Shown: piece by piece, positions 21,313-33,039 of the stretch
Layout of the letters: each line of letters begins with the position of its first letter
Position numbering within the stretch: the first letter of the stretch is position 1
Assembly (NCBI GenBank): GCA_009602725.1
Contig: WELB01000054.1
Span: forward strand, 322,267 to 386,266
DNA from: Spirogloea muscicola
Lineage: Eukaryota; Streptophyta; Zygnematophyceae; Spirogloeales; Spirogloeaceae
Reading direction: 5' to 3'
DNA length: 64,000 bases
Notes under the pieces: generated by a model
Database searches by the model: none
The model's input: the letters and a program-made list of their open reading frames with translations, nothing else
Told to the model about the DNA's origin: nothing
Made by a program: the position numbers and the translations under genes

Positions 21313-23256
21313 TGTAATGAACCAGCCGTTTGGTTAAGCCGCATGGCTCTGTTGGCAGTACATGACCGGCTATTTGGGACAAGTGGCCCGCCCAGGTGCG
21401 GGCCCCGCCCGTCCAGAAATACCCCTCGCTAGGATCCACCCGTTCAAGAAAGCAAGGCAGGCCATGGGGCGGCCCGCTCACACCCCTGGGGGGGGTGGCA
21501 CGGGGAAGCACGAGGAGCCTTGGGGCTGAGACTCGACAGGAGTTCGAACCAAGGAAGCCCAGGAGAGGAGAGGGGCTCGCCCATTGAGGATAGGTGCTGG
21601 AGCCCAGGAGCAGCCTTGCCGCTACTCGCCGCCGCAGCCGCCGCCACACTGCGCTGCAGGGCCTGCTGCGCCGGCCTGCGCCCTGGAATGCGGGTGTATT
21701 AAGAGATGGGGAGGCCATGTGTGGCCAAGTACAAAGGTAAGCACATTGACAAATGTACGTCACCTGCTGCTAAGCTGACCGGCTCAGTAACCACGAGTCA
21801 GCACATAGAGGTCGCTAGCTGATGCTCGCATTCCGGACGGCAATTGGCAAGCTCTTGAATTACCAGCTAAGGCTCGACCAGCTTTCTGGTGCAACGCATG
21901 AGCCTGAGCTCGCTGCAGACAAGCTGACACCCGACGTCGCAGAAATGACAGATAGGCTGCCGGCATACCCATCTGGGCTGGAAGCATACCCTCGCGTCGT
22001 GCATATCCCAGACTCGCTATGTTCTCGAGTAGGGTATGGAAGCGAGGACCCAAGCAGCCGGAAGTGTCGGTTGCGGCCGGGAGGAGGTGGTCGCTGCGGG
22101 GGTAGTCAGAGTAGTGTCGGAGCTTTCTCTGCTCAGCACCTCCCACTGCGTGGCCAGCAATGTGTGTGGAAGCGGAGCTCTTGTATGCTTCAGTCACCAC
22201 CACATCAACCAAGGCTCGTGGGCCTCCGCCAAATTGTACACCCGCAATGTCCAGGGTGCGACGGTGATGGCATCCCTGGGAGTTCGTGGTGATGGGCATT
22301 ACATTGCTCACTTCCACAATGGCGCGGTAGCCGGCGTCGCGCATCAAGCCCGCCAGGGCGTCCCGTAGGAGATTGTGGACGCCAACCACCTCAGGGCCTG
22401 TGGGACACCGCAGCATGTGGGTGGCAAGGTCTCCACCCTCCGCACGGAAGCCGCACTCACTTTGAGTCACTCCAATTAGGCAGGTCGGGGGCAGGCCCAG
22501 GAACAGCTGGAGAAGCGTCCGGAATGCTTCAGGGCTGATTCTGAAAGCGTTATGGATTGCGTGTGTGATGAGCCAATCTGTTGCCCCAGGCGTTGCGAGT
22601 GATGTGAGACGTGCCAGACTCCTTGGATTGGTCTTGATATCCGGCATCGTCCTCAATGCCTTGCGACGCTCGTCCTCAACAGCAGCAACGAGTCTGGCCT
22701 GTGCCGCTTTGTCTGGTGCTTTAGCAAGCGCTGAGAAGGGGGTGAGGACGGGTTGTAGGGAGGGGAAGGAGCAGAGTGCTGACTCCCGGATGCTCCTCAA
22801 TTGCACTTGGAATGCCAAGGAGCCTTCCTCCACCTCGGCTGCAGGGCCAGCCAGGCAAGGGAAGCGAACGGGTAGAAGGGAGGCAACCTGGTGCCAGCAA
22901 CCGAGAAAGGCTGCCTGCGCTGTCTGCTCAAGTGACCGGCAGCCCAGGCTGCCCATACGTGTGGGAAGGGTTGCCTGCAGGGAAGATGAAGGTGAGGAGA
23001 AGGATGGGTGATGAATCAGGGAAGCCAGGATTTGGAGGAGGGAGGTGTCGAACTCTTTGTACAGCTCGCCCACCATGTCCGTTGGGGCGCCCAGGAGGTG
23101 AAGTCGCCGCCGGACGGCGGCGCCACAGGCCTGTCTTCCGCTGCGCCTATGCGCCAGTGCTTTGTCTGTGTAGTGGGTTGGTCTCTAAGCCCCCTATAGC
23201 CGAACTCAAGAAGGACTGCTCACGCTAACTGCGTGTGTAGGGCGAGGTTCTCTACA
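21313..23256 (+). mobile_element. 5' LTR, family A, of element A3, split by a LINE
   Basis: The first part (21313 to about 21688) starts TGTAATGAACCAGCCG. The second part (about 23092-23256) resumes at GCGCCCAGGAGGTG and ends GTTCTCTACA. A LINE of about 1.4 kb sits between them, with GCGCCC near both edges as the probable duplication. The primer site follows at once, so this is a 5' LTR. Confidence 0.8.
21689..23091 (-). mobile_element. LINE, 5' truncated, with a 430-codon open frame for its C-terminal region
   Basis: A minus-strand frame (23076-21784) is open for 430 residues. It holds the post-RT segment (GSLGCRSLEQTAQAAFLGCW), the WLITHAIHNAFRISPEAFR block, a Cys/His cluster (CGFRAEGGDLATHMLRC followed by VHNLLRDAL, about 22440-22360) and a restriction-like nuclease pattern: Asp in RRTLDIAG (about 22250), Asp in ALVDVVVTEAY (about 22200) and Lys...Tyr in QRKLRHYSDY (about 22110). 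It ends LYVLTRGY. This order (RT, zinc cluster, PD-D-K nuclease) resembles R2/NeSL/CRE and Dualen-type LINEs. RT itself is missing, so the copy is 5' truncated. It inserted into LTR A of element A3. Its 3' UTR ends in a GGCCA...TGGCC hairpin. Confidence 0.85.
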
Positions 23257-25116
23257 CTTTGGTATCAGAGGCGGTCTTGCATCCATCGCGCTTGTGACTT
23301 GGTGTGCTCGCCGCTTATGATGCAAGGATCACCCTGATGTGCTGGCTGACCTTTTCTGTTGAAGATGAAGTGCTTGCCAGACGTTGGTCCGTGAGGCGGC
23401 TCAGCGTAAGCGCCGGGAGCGGAGTCATCTTTGCGCAGTGAGCCAGCGACGACCAACGCCAGATTGGCTGCCTGACCCTTTGAGGACCAGCCGCTGCGTT
23501 TGCTTCTTTTGACGTGTGGCTTGAGCCTGCAGCCTCTCTGTGGTAAAGGTCAGTCGTGTGGCAGCATTGATCGAGTGCATCGATTCTGGTCATATCTGCG
23601 ACTGTCTGCCTGCCTGCTGATTGAGGTGTGGAGTTGCGCGCTGCCTTGCTTGCTCGCTCGCTGCTGCAGCAGTCTTGCGACGCCCTGTATTGCAGTATGG
23701 AGTGTGTGATTTGCTGACTGTCGGAGCCTGAAATCATCCCTCAGTGTCCTTCAGACAGCATTGTATCGCACACGTCCAGTGCGCGGCCGAGCCCTCCTCG
23801 GGAGGTAGAGCGGTCGGCTGCTGAGGCAGCGGCTGCTGCAGGGCCAGCTGCTGAGGCAGTGGCTGCTACGGAGCACGCCCAAGAGGGGCATCCCCAAGAG
23901 GGGGCACGCCCAAGCGGGGCACGCCCAAGAGGGGCACGCCCAAGAGGGGTCTCGCCGAGCTGGGAGCCGAAGGCCACGAGGGCTTGTCGGCTGGGGAGGT
24001 GCAGCGCATGGCCCTCCTCGCGCAGGATCTGGCAGCAGCCCAGCCTACGCCGGACCCAGCTCAACAGCGCCCCTTTGCGACGATCTGCGCGGAGCAGCGC
24101 GCCCTACTCGTCCGGCAGCGCGCCGAAGAGCCGCATATTCAAGAGGTGGATGCCTCGTTGCACTTAAATGCGCAAGAGCAGTGGCAACCCTGAGCATGGA
24201 CTTGCCAGGGCCCATGCACCCAGGCAATTCTCCGGTCAGGACGATCGGGGACGGTTGCAGTCATGACTCGCCGAGATGGTCGAATGCTTTGTGTGTTCAA
24301 ACACGGACGCGGGGGCAAGCGTGCGCCTCGCTGCGACCTACCTCTCAGGAGAGCCACGGGAGTGGTGGAACACCCTGAAGCAGGGCAAGACGCCCGACGA
24401 GTACAACAATTGGGAGTCTTTCTCCGAGCAGCTCATATCGACTTACGGCGATCCGCGCACGGAGCTGCGCGCCCGTGATGAGCTGGACGCCCTCCGCATG
24501 GGAGGCGACAGAAGCGAGGACTTTGAGCCCTATGTGCGGCGCTTCCGGCTGCTGCTCTCCAAGCCATGCAGCGAGCCCATGAATTGACCATTGACCATTG
24601 CCGATTGACCATTGCCAGCCGTTTAAGGCTGGACTGCCGACTCGCATGCGCAATTGGGTCGCGGTGGATTCAGCGACGTCGCAACCCGTCACGGACTTCA
24701 CCAAGATGGTGCAGCACGCCCGCAAGGTGCGCAGCACGCCAGACATTGCCGGTCCGGGCAAGCGACTCCTGCTGGAGGCAGGCGGATCGGCAGAGGCAGA
24801 GCGAGGCAAGAAGCGGTTCAACCCAAGGCAAGGCTTGAACGCTCGTCCTCAAGGCGGCTTTTCCAAGCCGCGAGTGGAAGGTGCTGGCTGCTTTAAGTGC
24901 GGTGACAAGAGCCACCTGCTCAGGGACTGCCCTGCGGCAAGACCATCTTCCTCGAGGCCACGTCAACAGCGCCCCATGGGTCGGGACGAGGGCAACTTCA
25001 AGGGCAAGCGTGAGTGCCTGACCCTTGCCTCTGCGAGCCGTCTCATGCAGCCAGGAGCACTTGAGCTGTTGGATCTTGCTGGCCTTGCTTGCCCGTCAAC
25101 CAAAGTACCGGTTGTA
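23257..25116 (+). mobile_element. Gypsy family A primer site, leader and gag (element A3)
   Basis: TGGTATCAGAGGCGG at 23260 matches the 3' end of initiator-Met tRNA and is the minus-strand primer site. A leader of about 500 bp leads to gag at about 23759: an Ala/Glu-rich start with repeated GHPQEG-like units (23880-23950), capsid blocks VRLAATYLSGEPREWWNTL and FEPYVRRFRLLLSK, a zinc knuckle CFKCGDKSHLLRDC (about 24892-24933), then ECLTLASASRLMQPGALEL. It stops at about 25116 where LTR B begins. Fossil with few breaks in gag. Confidence 0.88.
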
Positions 25117-25700
25117 GCACTCCTTGGCGCTAGTCACTGTCCAGCGCGCCAGTCCCTTGGACTCGCGCGCCGGCCTCTTGGCGCTAGTCCCTTGGACTCG
25201 TGCTAAAGGCCACTGGCCCTGTGTGCCAGCCTGTTGTGTTTGTCGTGTCCCCTTGACAGGCCCGCCCCTCCAAGGGAGGGCCTTGGGGCCGACCCTCGTC
25301 ACACCCTCAGGGGAGGGGTGGCAGGAGAACCGCTATAAGTAGTGGGCCTTGGTCAGACTCCGGGGGAGTCGACCAACGCCGGAGAGAGACACAGCCCTGT
25401 TGCTGCCTAGCCAGCCCCGCTGCTGCCTGCTGCTGCCGCCGCCGCCACAGCTCTGCTGCTGCCGGCTGCTGCCAGCCCGTCGCCGCAGCTCATCGCTGCG
25501 GGCCCTGCCGGCTCTCCGTAAGTCTATTGGTAGATTCACCGCCCTAGGGCGATGCCTCAGGGTAAGATTTCCGCTGCGCTCTGTGCGCGTATGTGCGTTG
25601 GCGTTCTCCTGTAAGAGAGTTGTCTCCAAAGCACGCTGTGCTCCAATGCAAACTAGGACATTCTGACTCTAATTGTGTGATTAAGAGCAGAGATGTCACA
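25117..25700 (+). mobile_element. LTR family B, sense, 5' truncated
   Basis: It begins inside the U3 minisatellite (CTTGGCGCTAGTCCCTTGGACTCG units) and ends GCAGAGATGTCACA. The TATA-like CGCTATAAGTAG lies at about 25330. U5 hairpins are present at about 25545 and 25600. Confidence 0.75.
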
Positions 25701-26102
25701 GGTTCACACGACCTCCTGCGAGACGCCATGCAGGGTGTGTTCCTGGAGGCCGGCTACAAGGTGGTAGTGGAGAACTCGACGATCATGCCCATCCTGCGGG
25801 GCGCCGACGGACAGCTTCACACCCGCCGCGCGGACCTCGTTGCCATCCCGCCCGAAGGAGGTCCGCGTATCATCGCTGATGTCGTGACTGCAGATTGCGT
25901 TGATTCGGCCAACCCCGCGAAGTCGGCGACGCTCGTCGGGCACGCGGTCACCTTGGCGGCTCGGAATAAGGAGCACAAGTACTCTGACCACCCTCCAGGC
26001 GATGCCTTCGCGACACTGGCCAGTGACGTACACGGGGCCTTCGGCAGTGGCTGGTTGGATCTCCTCCAGCGGCTTGCTCGGGAGGCCATCGAGCGGCGGC
26101 AG
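25701..26102 (+). mobile_element. LINE nuclease-domain fragment, sense
   Basis: An open stretch with HDLLRDAMQGVFLEAGY, RRADLVAIPPEGGPRIIADVV and NKEHKYSDH, i.e. the zinc-cluster His and the D...D...K...Y nuclease pattern of the LINE at 21.8-23.1 kb, but from a different subfamily (the first motif reads RRADLV). Both ends are cut inside the coding region, between LTR B copies of opposite orientation, so it was trimmed by rearrangement. Confidence 0.75.
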
Positions 26103-26536
26103 TCTAATCACACAGTTAGGGTCAGAATGTCCTAATTGGGTTCGGTCATAGGGTATTCTGGAGACAACCCCCATACATGAAAGCGCCAACGCACAGACGC
26201 GCACAGAGCGCAGCGGAAGTCTTACCCTGAGGCACCGCCCAAGGGCGGTGACTCTACCAGTGGACTTACAGAGAGCCGGCAGGGCCCGCAGCGAGGAGCT
26301 GCAGCGACGGGCTGGGCAGCAGGCGACAGCAGCAGAGCTGTGGCGGCGGCTGCGGCAGCAGGCAGCAGCGGGGCTGACTAGGCAGCAGCAGAGCTGTGTC
26401 TCTCTCGGCGTTGGTCGGACTCCGAAGTCTGGCCAAGGCCTACTACTTATAGCGGTTCCCCTGCCACCCCTCCCCAGAGGGTGTGACGAGGGTCGCCCCC
26501 AGGGCCCTCCCCTGGAGGGGCGGGCCTGACAAGGGG
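26103..26536 (-). mobile_element. LTR family B fragment, antisense
   Basis: It starts at TCTAATCACACAGTTAGGG, a few bases inside the U5 end, and stops at GACAAGGGG, where the 5' LTR of element G starts. The hairpin CACCGCC-CAA-GGGCGGTG is at about 26234. Confidence 0.75.
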
Positions 26537-27388
26537 TGTAACGTTCTCCCCGTTTGAGCGTGCCAACGGTGCCGGTAACCTTACATGATCGTATCGTATC
26601 TACCGTTTGGGAGTTCCAAATGGTATGGGTAACTTCGCTGCACTCCGTGTAGCTAAGTAAGGGCTGAGACCCTGGGCACGTGCGGCACGCGTCACGTGCG
26701 GCACACGTGGCACGCGCCCCGCGACACGCGCTGCACGCGCCACGTCCGGCGCGTTTCACGCGCAGCACGCGCTACGAGCTCGCCTTTCCATTCGTCCGGC
26801 TTGCGCCCCGCGCAGCACGCGCTACGCGACTCGCCTTCCCATTCGTCAGGCTCGTGCCACGAGCAGCACGCGCCACGCGGCACGCGCTGCACGCGCCACG
26901 CGTGGCACGCGCCAGTCCCCTAAATCCGTATTCCTGTATCCCCATTCGCCAGGCCCGCTCCTCCGGGGGAGGACCTCGGGGGCTACCCTCGTCACACCCG
27001 AGGGGGAGGGGCGGCAGGGGAAACGCTACAAGTGGTGGGCCGAGGCCAGACTCTGCAGTCCGAACAACGCCCGAGAGAGACACAGCCCTGCTGCTGCCTA
27101 GCCAGCCCCGCTGCTGCCTGCTGCTGCCGCCACCGCCACAGCTCTGCTGCTGGCGCCTGCTGCCAGCCCGTCGCCGCAGCTCATCGCTGCGGGCCCCGCC
27201 GGCTCTCTGTAAAGTCTATTGGTAGGGTCACCGCCTTAGGGCGGTGCCTCAGGGTAAGACTTCCGCTGCGCTGTGTGCGCGTATGTGCGTTGGCGTTCTC
27301 CTGTATGAGGGTTGTCTCCAAAACAACCCTATGCTCGAATCCAGGACATTCTGACTTTTACTGTGTGATTAGGGACAGAGATGTCACA
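26537..27388 (+). mobile_element. 5' LTR, family B, of element G
   Basis: It runs from TGTAACGTTCTCCCCG to CAGAGATGTCACA (852 bp) and is followed by the primer site TGGTATCAGAGG at 27391. This fixes the orientation of all family-B LTRs. U3 holds a minisatellite of CACGCGCCACGC units (about 26675-26920). R/U5 has the palindromic hairpin at about 27229 and the second stem AGGGTTGT...AACCCT at about 27307. Confidence 0.88.
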
Positions 27389-30300
27389 TTTGGTATCAGA
27401 GGTGCCCTTGCATCTAGCCAGTCAAGTAAAAGGTTGTGTTTTACTGCTGACAGTGCATGGATCCCTCTGTATTCTGGACTAATTCTTCTCTTTCGAGTGA
27501 AACTTTATCCAGAGTGGACGTGGAGCTGTCATCGGCGAAGCGGCACGTGTGCCACCCTCTCGCCTTCGACATCCACGTACCGGGCCTAAGATGCCAGGCG
27601 GCTCTTCGTCCCGGCAGCAATCTATCGTGCCAGGTCAGCACTTACCAGCGTAAAGCACCTGTGTCCGGCGGCTTGCCGGCCAGTAAAGCACGGAAGTAAA
27701 CCTGGTCGCCAGTGGGCGGCAAAGTCTGACCGTATACCAGGAATTGGATGGTCCGTCCATTTCTGGTCCCTCCCTCTTGCTGCTCGTACAGCATTGTGAT
27801 TTGGAGGTATGACACATGTGCTGTTTTGATTGCTTGTGTGGGTCTGGGGCACCAGTCCTTCTGAGAACTTCTTGCCAGTATGGATCCTCGATATGTCTGC
27901 CGCCTCTGACTTGATCCGTCAGTAAGTGTGTGTAATCAGGCATGGATTCGCCGGATTCCAGTACATGCCCGAGTCCACCGGCCGTTCCACCTCTTGAGGT
28001 CGAGGACCTTGTCGACGATCTAGTGGAGCTCCAAGCGACGGCTCCAGACGTTCTGACCTCCGATGACGCCCGGCGCAGTGCGCGCCTTCTGGAGCTCCAC
28101 GAGGCTGCGGTCCCGGTGTGTGGGGACCCTGCAGTGGCTTCCTTCACGGGAGCGCTGCTGGAGGAGGTGCAAGCGCTTGTCGCCCGGGTGACCAAGAGCG
28201 AGAAACGTGTCCGCAAAGTGAAGGCCAAACTCCTTGAGTCGCAGTTGGGGCGTGCCAAGCCCGCCTCACCGGCCAAATACAGTGGGCAATACGTCCGCAG
28301 CGGGCTCAACGCTTGGCTTGCAGAGATCCTTGCGTGTTCGTACAGTGTGGCACCGGCGCACATAATCGTGTCGGGCTTGCGGCCACGTATCTCTCAGGCG
28401 ATCCCGCCAAGTGGTGGGAAAGCGTAAAGAAATCATCCACCCCCGTAGTGGATGGCCATTGGCATTCCTTCGTCAGATCGTTGTCAAGCATGTACGGCGA
28501 AGTGCATGCCGAGCTCAATGTGCGCAACGAACTTGATGTCACTCGCACGAGGAACGATTTTGAAGATTATGTGCGGCGCTTCCACATGCTGTTGTCAAAG
28601 CTCAACACCAAGCCCATAAATAATGTTGATCAGTGTCAGAGATTAAAGGCGGGCCTGCCAGAGCACGTGGCCCTCCTTGCCCGATTGGGTGCTGTGACCT
28701 TCCAGCCGGTGGACACTTTGGACCGTCTGATTGAGCAGGCGCGCATCACTTTCGCCATGTATCCCCGAAAGCGTCCCCTGGCGGAAGTCGTCGACCCGGC
28801 TGCGCCTTCACTTGAGGACTCCACACAGGACTTAAGGAATGGCACTCACCTTTGCCCTTGCCTTTATACTGCCCGTTAAGGCCGGGCGGAGCGATTTTGC
28901 TTGATGAGGGGTGCTTGGGAGCTTGGGTGCAATCTCGGATGCGGTGGCCCTTCTGACCACACCGGTAGCAAGCGCGGTCCACCTCGGGGACGATGGCCGC
29001 GGGCTTGGTTGGGCGCCGTGGCCCCATATAGGGCTTGGCACTGGTTCTTGGCAGAATGCTGCGGCGACGCTTCTTGTGCGAATGCTATTTGACCATGTAG
29101 GACATGCTTGTCCGCAATTTCATGTCCGTGTAGTACGCTCCCTGCATATGTAACATCCCTGTCTTTAAACACACAGTTAGGGTCAGAATGTCCTGGTTTG
29201 AATTCAAGCATAGGGTTCTTAGGAGAACTCCCTCATACAGGAGAACGCCAACGCACATACGCGCACAGAGCGCAGCTGAAGTCTTACCCTGAGGCACCGC
29301 CCTAGGGCGGTGACTCTACCCATAGACTTACAGAGAGCCGGCGGGGGCCCGCAGCGACGAGCTGCGGCGACGGGCTGGGCAGCAGGCGGCAGCAGCCGAG
29401 CTGTAGCATCCCTGTCCAGAGAGCCGGTGGTGCCCGCATGGTACTTACGGAGAGCCGGCGAGGCCCGCAGCGACGAGCTGCGGCGACGGGCTGGGCAGCA
29501 ATCGGCAGCAGTGGAGCTGTGGCGGCGGCGGCGGCAGCAGGCAGCAGCGGGGTTGGCTAGGCAGCAGCGGGGCTGGCTAGGCAGCAGCAGGGCTGTGTCT
29601 CTCTCGCGTTGGTCGGACTGAGGTGTCCGGCCGAGGCCCGCTACTTATAGCGTTTCCCCTGCCACCCCTCCCCTGAGGGTGTGACAAGGATTGTCCCCAG
29701 GGCCCTCCCCAGGAGGGGCGGGCCGAACAAAGGGGGACACGAAGCGACGCCCGGTGGGCGGCACAAGGGCGACGCGAAGCGGCGCCCTGGGCGGTACAAA
29801 GGAGACGCGAAGCGGCACCTTGGGCGGCACAAAAGAGACGCAAAGCGGCACCTTGGGCGGCACAAAGGGGACGCGAAGCGTCGTACAAAAGGGGACGCGA
29901 CGTGTCTCACAAAAGGGGACGCGAAGCGTCGCACAAAAGGGGACGCGAAGCGTCGCACAAAAGGGGATGCGAAGCGTCGCCTCCTCGCGTACCGTTTAGG
30001 ACTTCCAAACGGTAGGAACGACCATGTAAGGTTACCTGCACCCTTAGCACTCTCAAACGGAGGGAACGTTACAGCATACACTGATGCAAGCTTTGGTGAA
30101 TGGTGGTCCACTTGTTGTCTGGGTTCCCCGCAACCAAGCGCAATCAGCTGCTCAGATGTATCTGAATTGGGTGAAATATCATGGGGCTGACGATCCTGTG
30201 ATTTGCATCGTGCGACTTGAATCCTCCACCACCATCAGGACTGCCCCTGCTCTGTCGCTACACAGCAGGCCTCCCACGTAGTACCTGGTGCTGCTGGATC

Positions 30301-31215
30301 ACCTAGGAAACTGCTGATATGTGTAGTTTGCGAATTGAGTCTTGCTTCAGTTGGCGACTTAGCACTGTGTGCTTCTACGCCTAGTGTGCTATTTACCGGC
30401 ATAGCGGCTGGTCTGCCAGCCCAGATTCTTATAGATACGGGTGCCTCGCTATCCTGTCTTAGTAAGACATTTGTGTGTGACCATGCCTGTGCTACCCACT
30501 CATGTATTGCAAGCTACATTGGCCAGTGGTCATCATGTTAAAGTCTTGGGCATTTGCAAAGCACCCATTCGCATCCAAAGCTATAAGACGGTTGTGTCTT
30601 GTCATGTCATTGATTTGGCGTCTGCCTTTGATGTAACCTTAGGCGATGATTGGCTCTGTGCCACCGCGTCTGTGCTTGATTGTAAACAGCGCACATGTAT
30701 CGGTCGAAGTGGTAATCGTTGCTTCAAATTATCCAACGTCGACATTCCATGTGTACCACCACCCATGCAGGACTCTTCTCTGCGGCTTTCAGCTGTGCGG
30801 ATGAAGAAGCTCCTTAGCAAGGAACCAGCTTCGGCTGCTGTCTGGGTGTTGTGATGAGTGCTAAGTCTGCGCCTGACTCTGATGTGAGTATCGTGGCCTC
30901 ACGTAGTTCGGCTCTTGACAAGGTTTTGGCAGAGTATTCGGACGTGTTCCCGGATGCACTCTCAGACAATTTGCCTCCAGATCGAGGAGTGGCTCATACC
31001 ATCCCTTTCGAGCCCGGCGCTGTCCCGCCGTACCGTCCTATGCATCGACTGAGTCCTCTCGAATTTCGAGAAATGCAATCCCAAGTGACGGAATTGCTCC
31101 GTAAAAGGCACATTGAGCCTTCTCAGTCTCCGAATGGTGCACCTATCCTCTTCGTCAAGCAGAAAGATGGTGGTCTCCGGATGTGCGTCGATTACCGAGC
31201 CTTGTACAAGTTCAC
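27389..31215 (+). mobile_element. Element G, family B: leader, gag, protease and RT entry
   Basis: Gypsy internal region. Gag starts at about 27942 (MDSPDSSTCPSPPAVPPLEV) with a coiled helical segment (VARVTKSEKRVRKVKAK) and capsid block NDFEDYVRRFHMLLSKLNTK. The zinc-knuckle part (CYRCGQKGHRIRDC) lies on the opposite strand at 28834-29148, an inverted piece. A solo LTR B sits at 29149-30073. Protease ILIDTGASLSCLS is at about 30425, FDVTLGDDWLCATA at about 30630, and RT entry [20 protein letters not shown] at about 31112. At 31215 it is cut by element F and continues at 47433. Fossil with several breaks. Confidence 0.85.
29149..30073 (-). mobile_element. Solo LTR, family B, antisense, with target duplication
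   Basis: It runs from TGTAACATCCCTGTC to GGGAACGTTACA between perfect GCATA copies (29144-29148, 30074-30078). Its U3 minisatellite (about 29740-29990) has two array types, a GGCACCTTGGGCGGCACAAA unit and a GGGGACGCGAAGCGTCGCAC unit. Confidence 0.9.
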
Positions 31216-31935
31216 TGAACTATTCTAAGCCCTATACACGCAGTTAGGAATTAGTGCGTCCTGATTGGGTTTGGTAATTGAGGGTTTTGAAGCAAACCCC
31301 CTACAGTGAATCAGTACTACAGCACATAGCGGAAGTCTTACCCTGAGGCGCCGCCAAAGGCGGCGACTCTACTGTGGGTCTGGCTTAATAGCTATCCCCG
31401 CATGAGCAGCCATGGTACTTACGGAGAGCCAGCGATGTCCGTAGCGACGAGCTGCGGCGACGGGCTGGCAGCAGACGGCAGCAGCAGGGCTGTGGCGGCG
31501 GCTGCGGCAGCAGGCAAGCAGGGCTCTGCCTCTCTCTGGCCTCGCTGATCGAACTGACCCTTTCGGTCTCAGCCGACTACTTGTGATGCTTCACTGCCAC
31601 CCCCCTCCAGGGTGTGTGGGAGCCGCTTCAAGGCCCACCCCGTCAGGGGCGGGCCGCATGAGGATCGTTCGCGAGGACATGTCACGTCAACGTGAAGACG
31701 TCGAGGGTACTGAAGGGTGGACATGTAACGTCCACGGGCGGACCGCGAGGGACCCGTAGGACATGAGACGTCCACGGGCGGACCTCGAGGATACCGCAAG
31801 ACAGGACTCACGCCGAGAGGCACGATGCTGGCGTAGAAGACAAGGTGCGTTGGAGAATACACGGTAATGGATAGATAGATAACACATGTAAGCGGAAATA
31901 GGAGGGTAAGGCGCCCAGACGGGCAGAACGCTACA
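31216..31935 (-). mobile_element. 3' LTR of element F
   Basis: On the plus strand it reads TGAACTATTCTAAGCCC to GGCAGAACGCTACA. U3 (31670-31800) has three imperfect repeats of ACATG-ACGTCCACGGGCGGACC with ACGT cores. The R/U5 hairpin is CGCCGCC-AAA-GGCGGCG at about 31349. Confidence 0.8.
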
Positions 31936-33039
31936 TAGCTGCCCATTTAGGTGTTCACGTCCTCGGGGAGAAGGACACAATACAGAGGAAAATAAACCCG
32001 AAGAGCTGGCCCACCCGACCAGCCCTCAGGGCGTGGGCCCGAAGAGTGCGCACGTGGTACGGAGCCCGGGACCTCGGACCGTACTTAGCTACATACATTG
32101 GAGCAAAGCTACCGGTAACGTTTGGGACTTCCAAAGGGTAGATACGATACGATCATGTAAGGTTACCGGCACCGTTGGCACTCTCAAACGAAGGGAACGT
32201 TACGTACCTCCCCACTTAGATGTCGACGTCCTCGGGAACAAGAAAGGAGTACTACAGGGGCTCGACCCAGGGGAATCAAATCCGGCGGGAAGACACTAGA
32301 TGACGGAGAGAAGAGACAATGCCTCCTGTCAGGTACGCTGGAACGAGGGTATAACTATTGGCAAGTTGACCGCAGATCCCATGTACTGTGCTCAGGCGCA
32401 TAGCCTAGCCACTTGATAAGGTCCTCACGAGACTTACAACGCCCAGGGAGATTGGCTCGGTGGGACAAAGTCTCCTCCACTTGATACTCTTCCTCGTTGT
32501 CAAGAACGAGGGGAGGTGGCGGCGGTTGGACACGGCCATCCGTATGGTATGGCTCGAGCTGAGACACATGGATTTGCCATTGTACCAGTGTATCAAGCTC
32601 ATATGCGACCTTGCCGACCAGGCGCACTACACGAAAGGGTCCAACTCATTTGGGCAGCAACTTGTCCGTACCCATGGCCCGCAAGATTAGGTGCTTAGTG
32701 CTCAATAGCACTGGGGCACCCACGTCGACGGATACATTCTTGCGCCGTATATCAGCATACACAGATGTGAGCAGTTGTCAAGAATTGCTTAGCCCTCCGC
32801 TGAGCCTCCAGGAGGTCACCGGGAAAGCTTACTGCGGCCGGAATGCGCGCTCCGGCCTCCCCACCTGCAAAGGTGATCGGGGATGCTGACATTTAGGAAG
32901 AAGGGAGTGCTTTTAGGAGTCATGAAAGGCGTTGTTCACGGCATACTCGCTGGAGCAAGGTACTCGTCCTAGTCACCCTGACTGAGGTTACAAAATACCT
33001 TAGCATGTCTGCCAAATTCCGCTTCAACCTCACAATCTG

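Noticed and set aside
21784-23076. 430-codon frame as a possible host nuclease gene
   Set aside because: Its sequence recurs in other LINE copies of this window, ends in a LINE 3' UTR, and sits as an insertion in an LTR.
25704-26768. 354-codon minus-strand ORF
   Set aside because: It runs antisense through a LINE fragment and two LTR B pieces, crossing element borders; it is a chance opening in GC-rich DNA.
26772-27083. Ala/Arg repeats as a coding minisatellite protein
   Set aside because: They are in the U3 of the 5' LTR of element G; the repeat core differs in every family member, so coding is unlikely.
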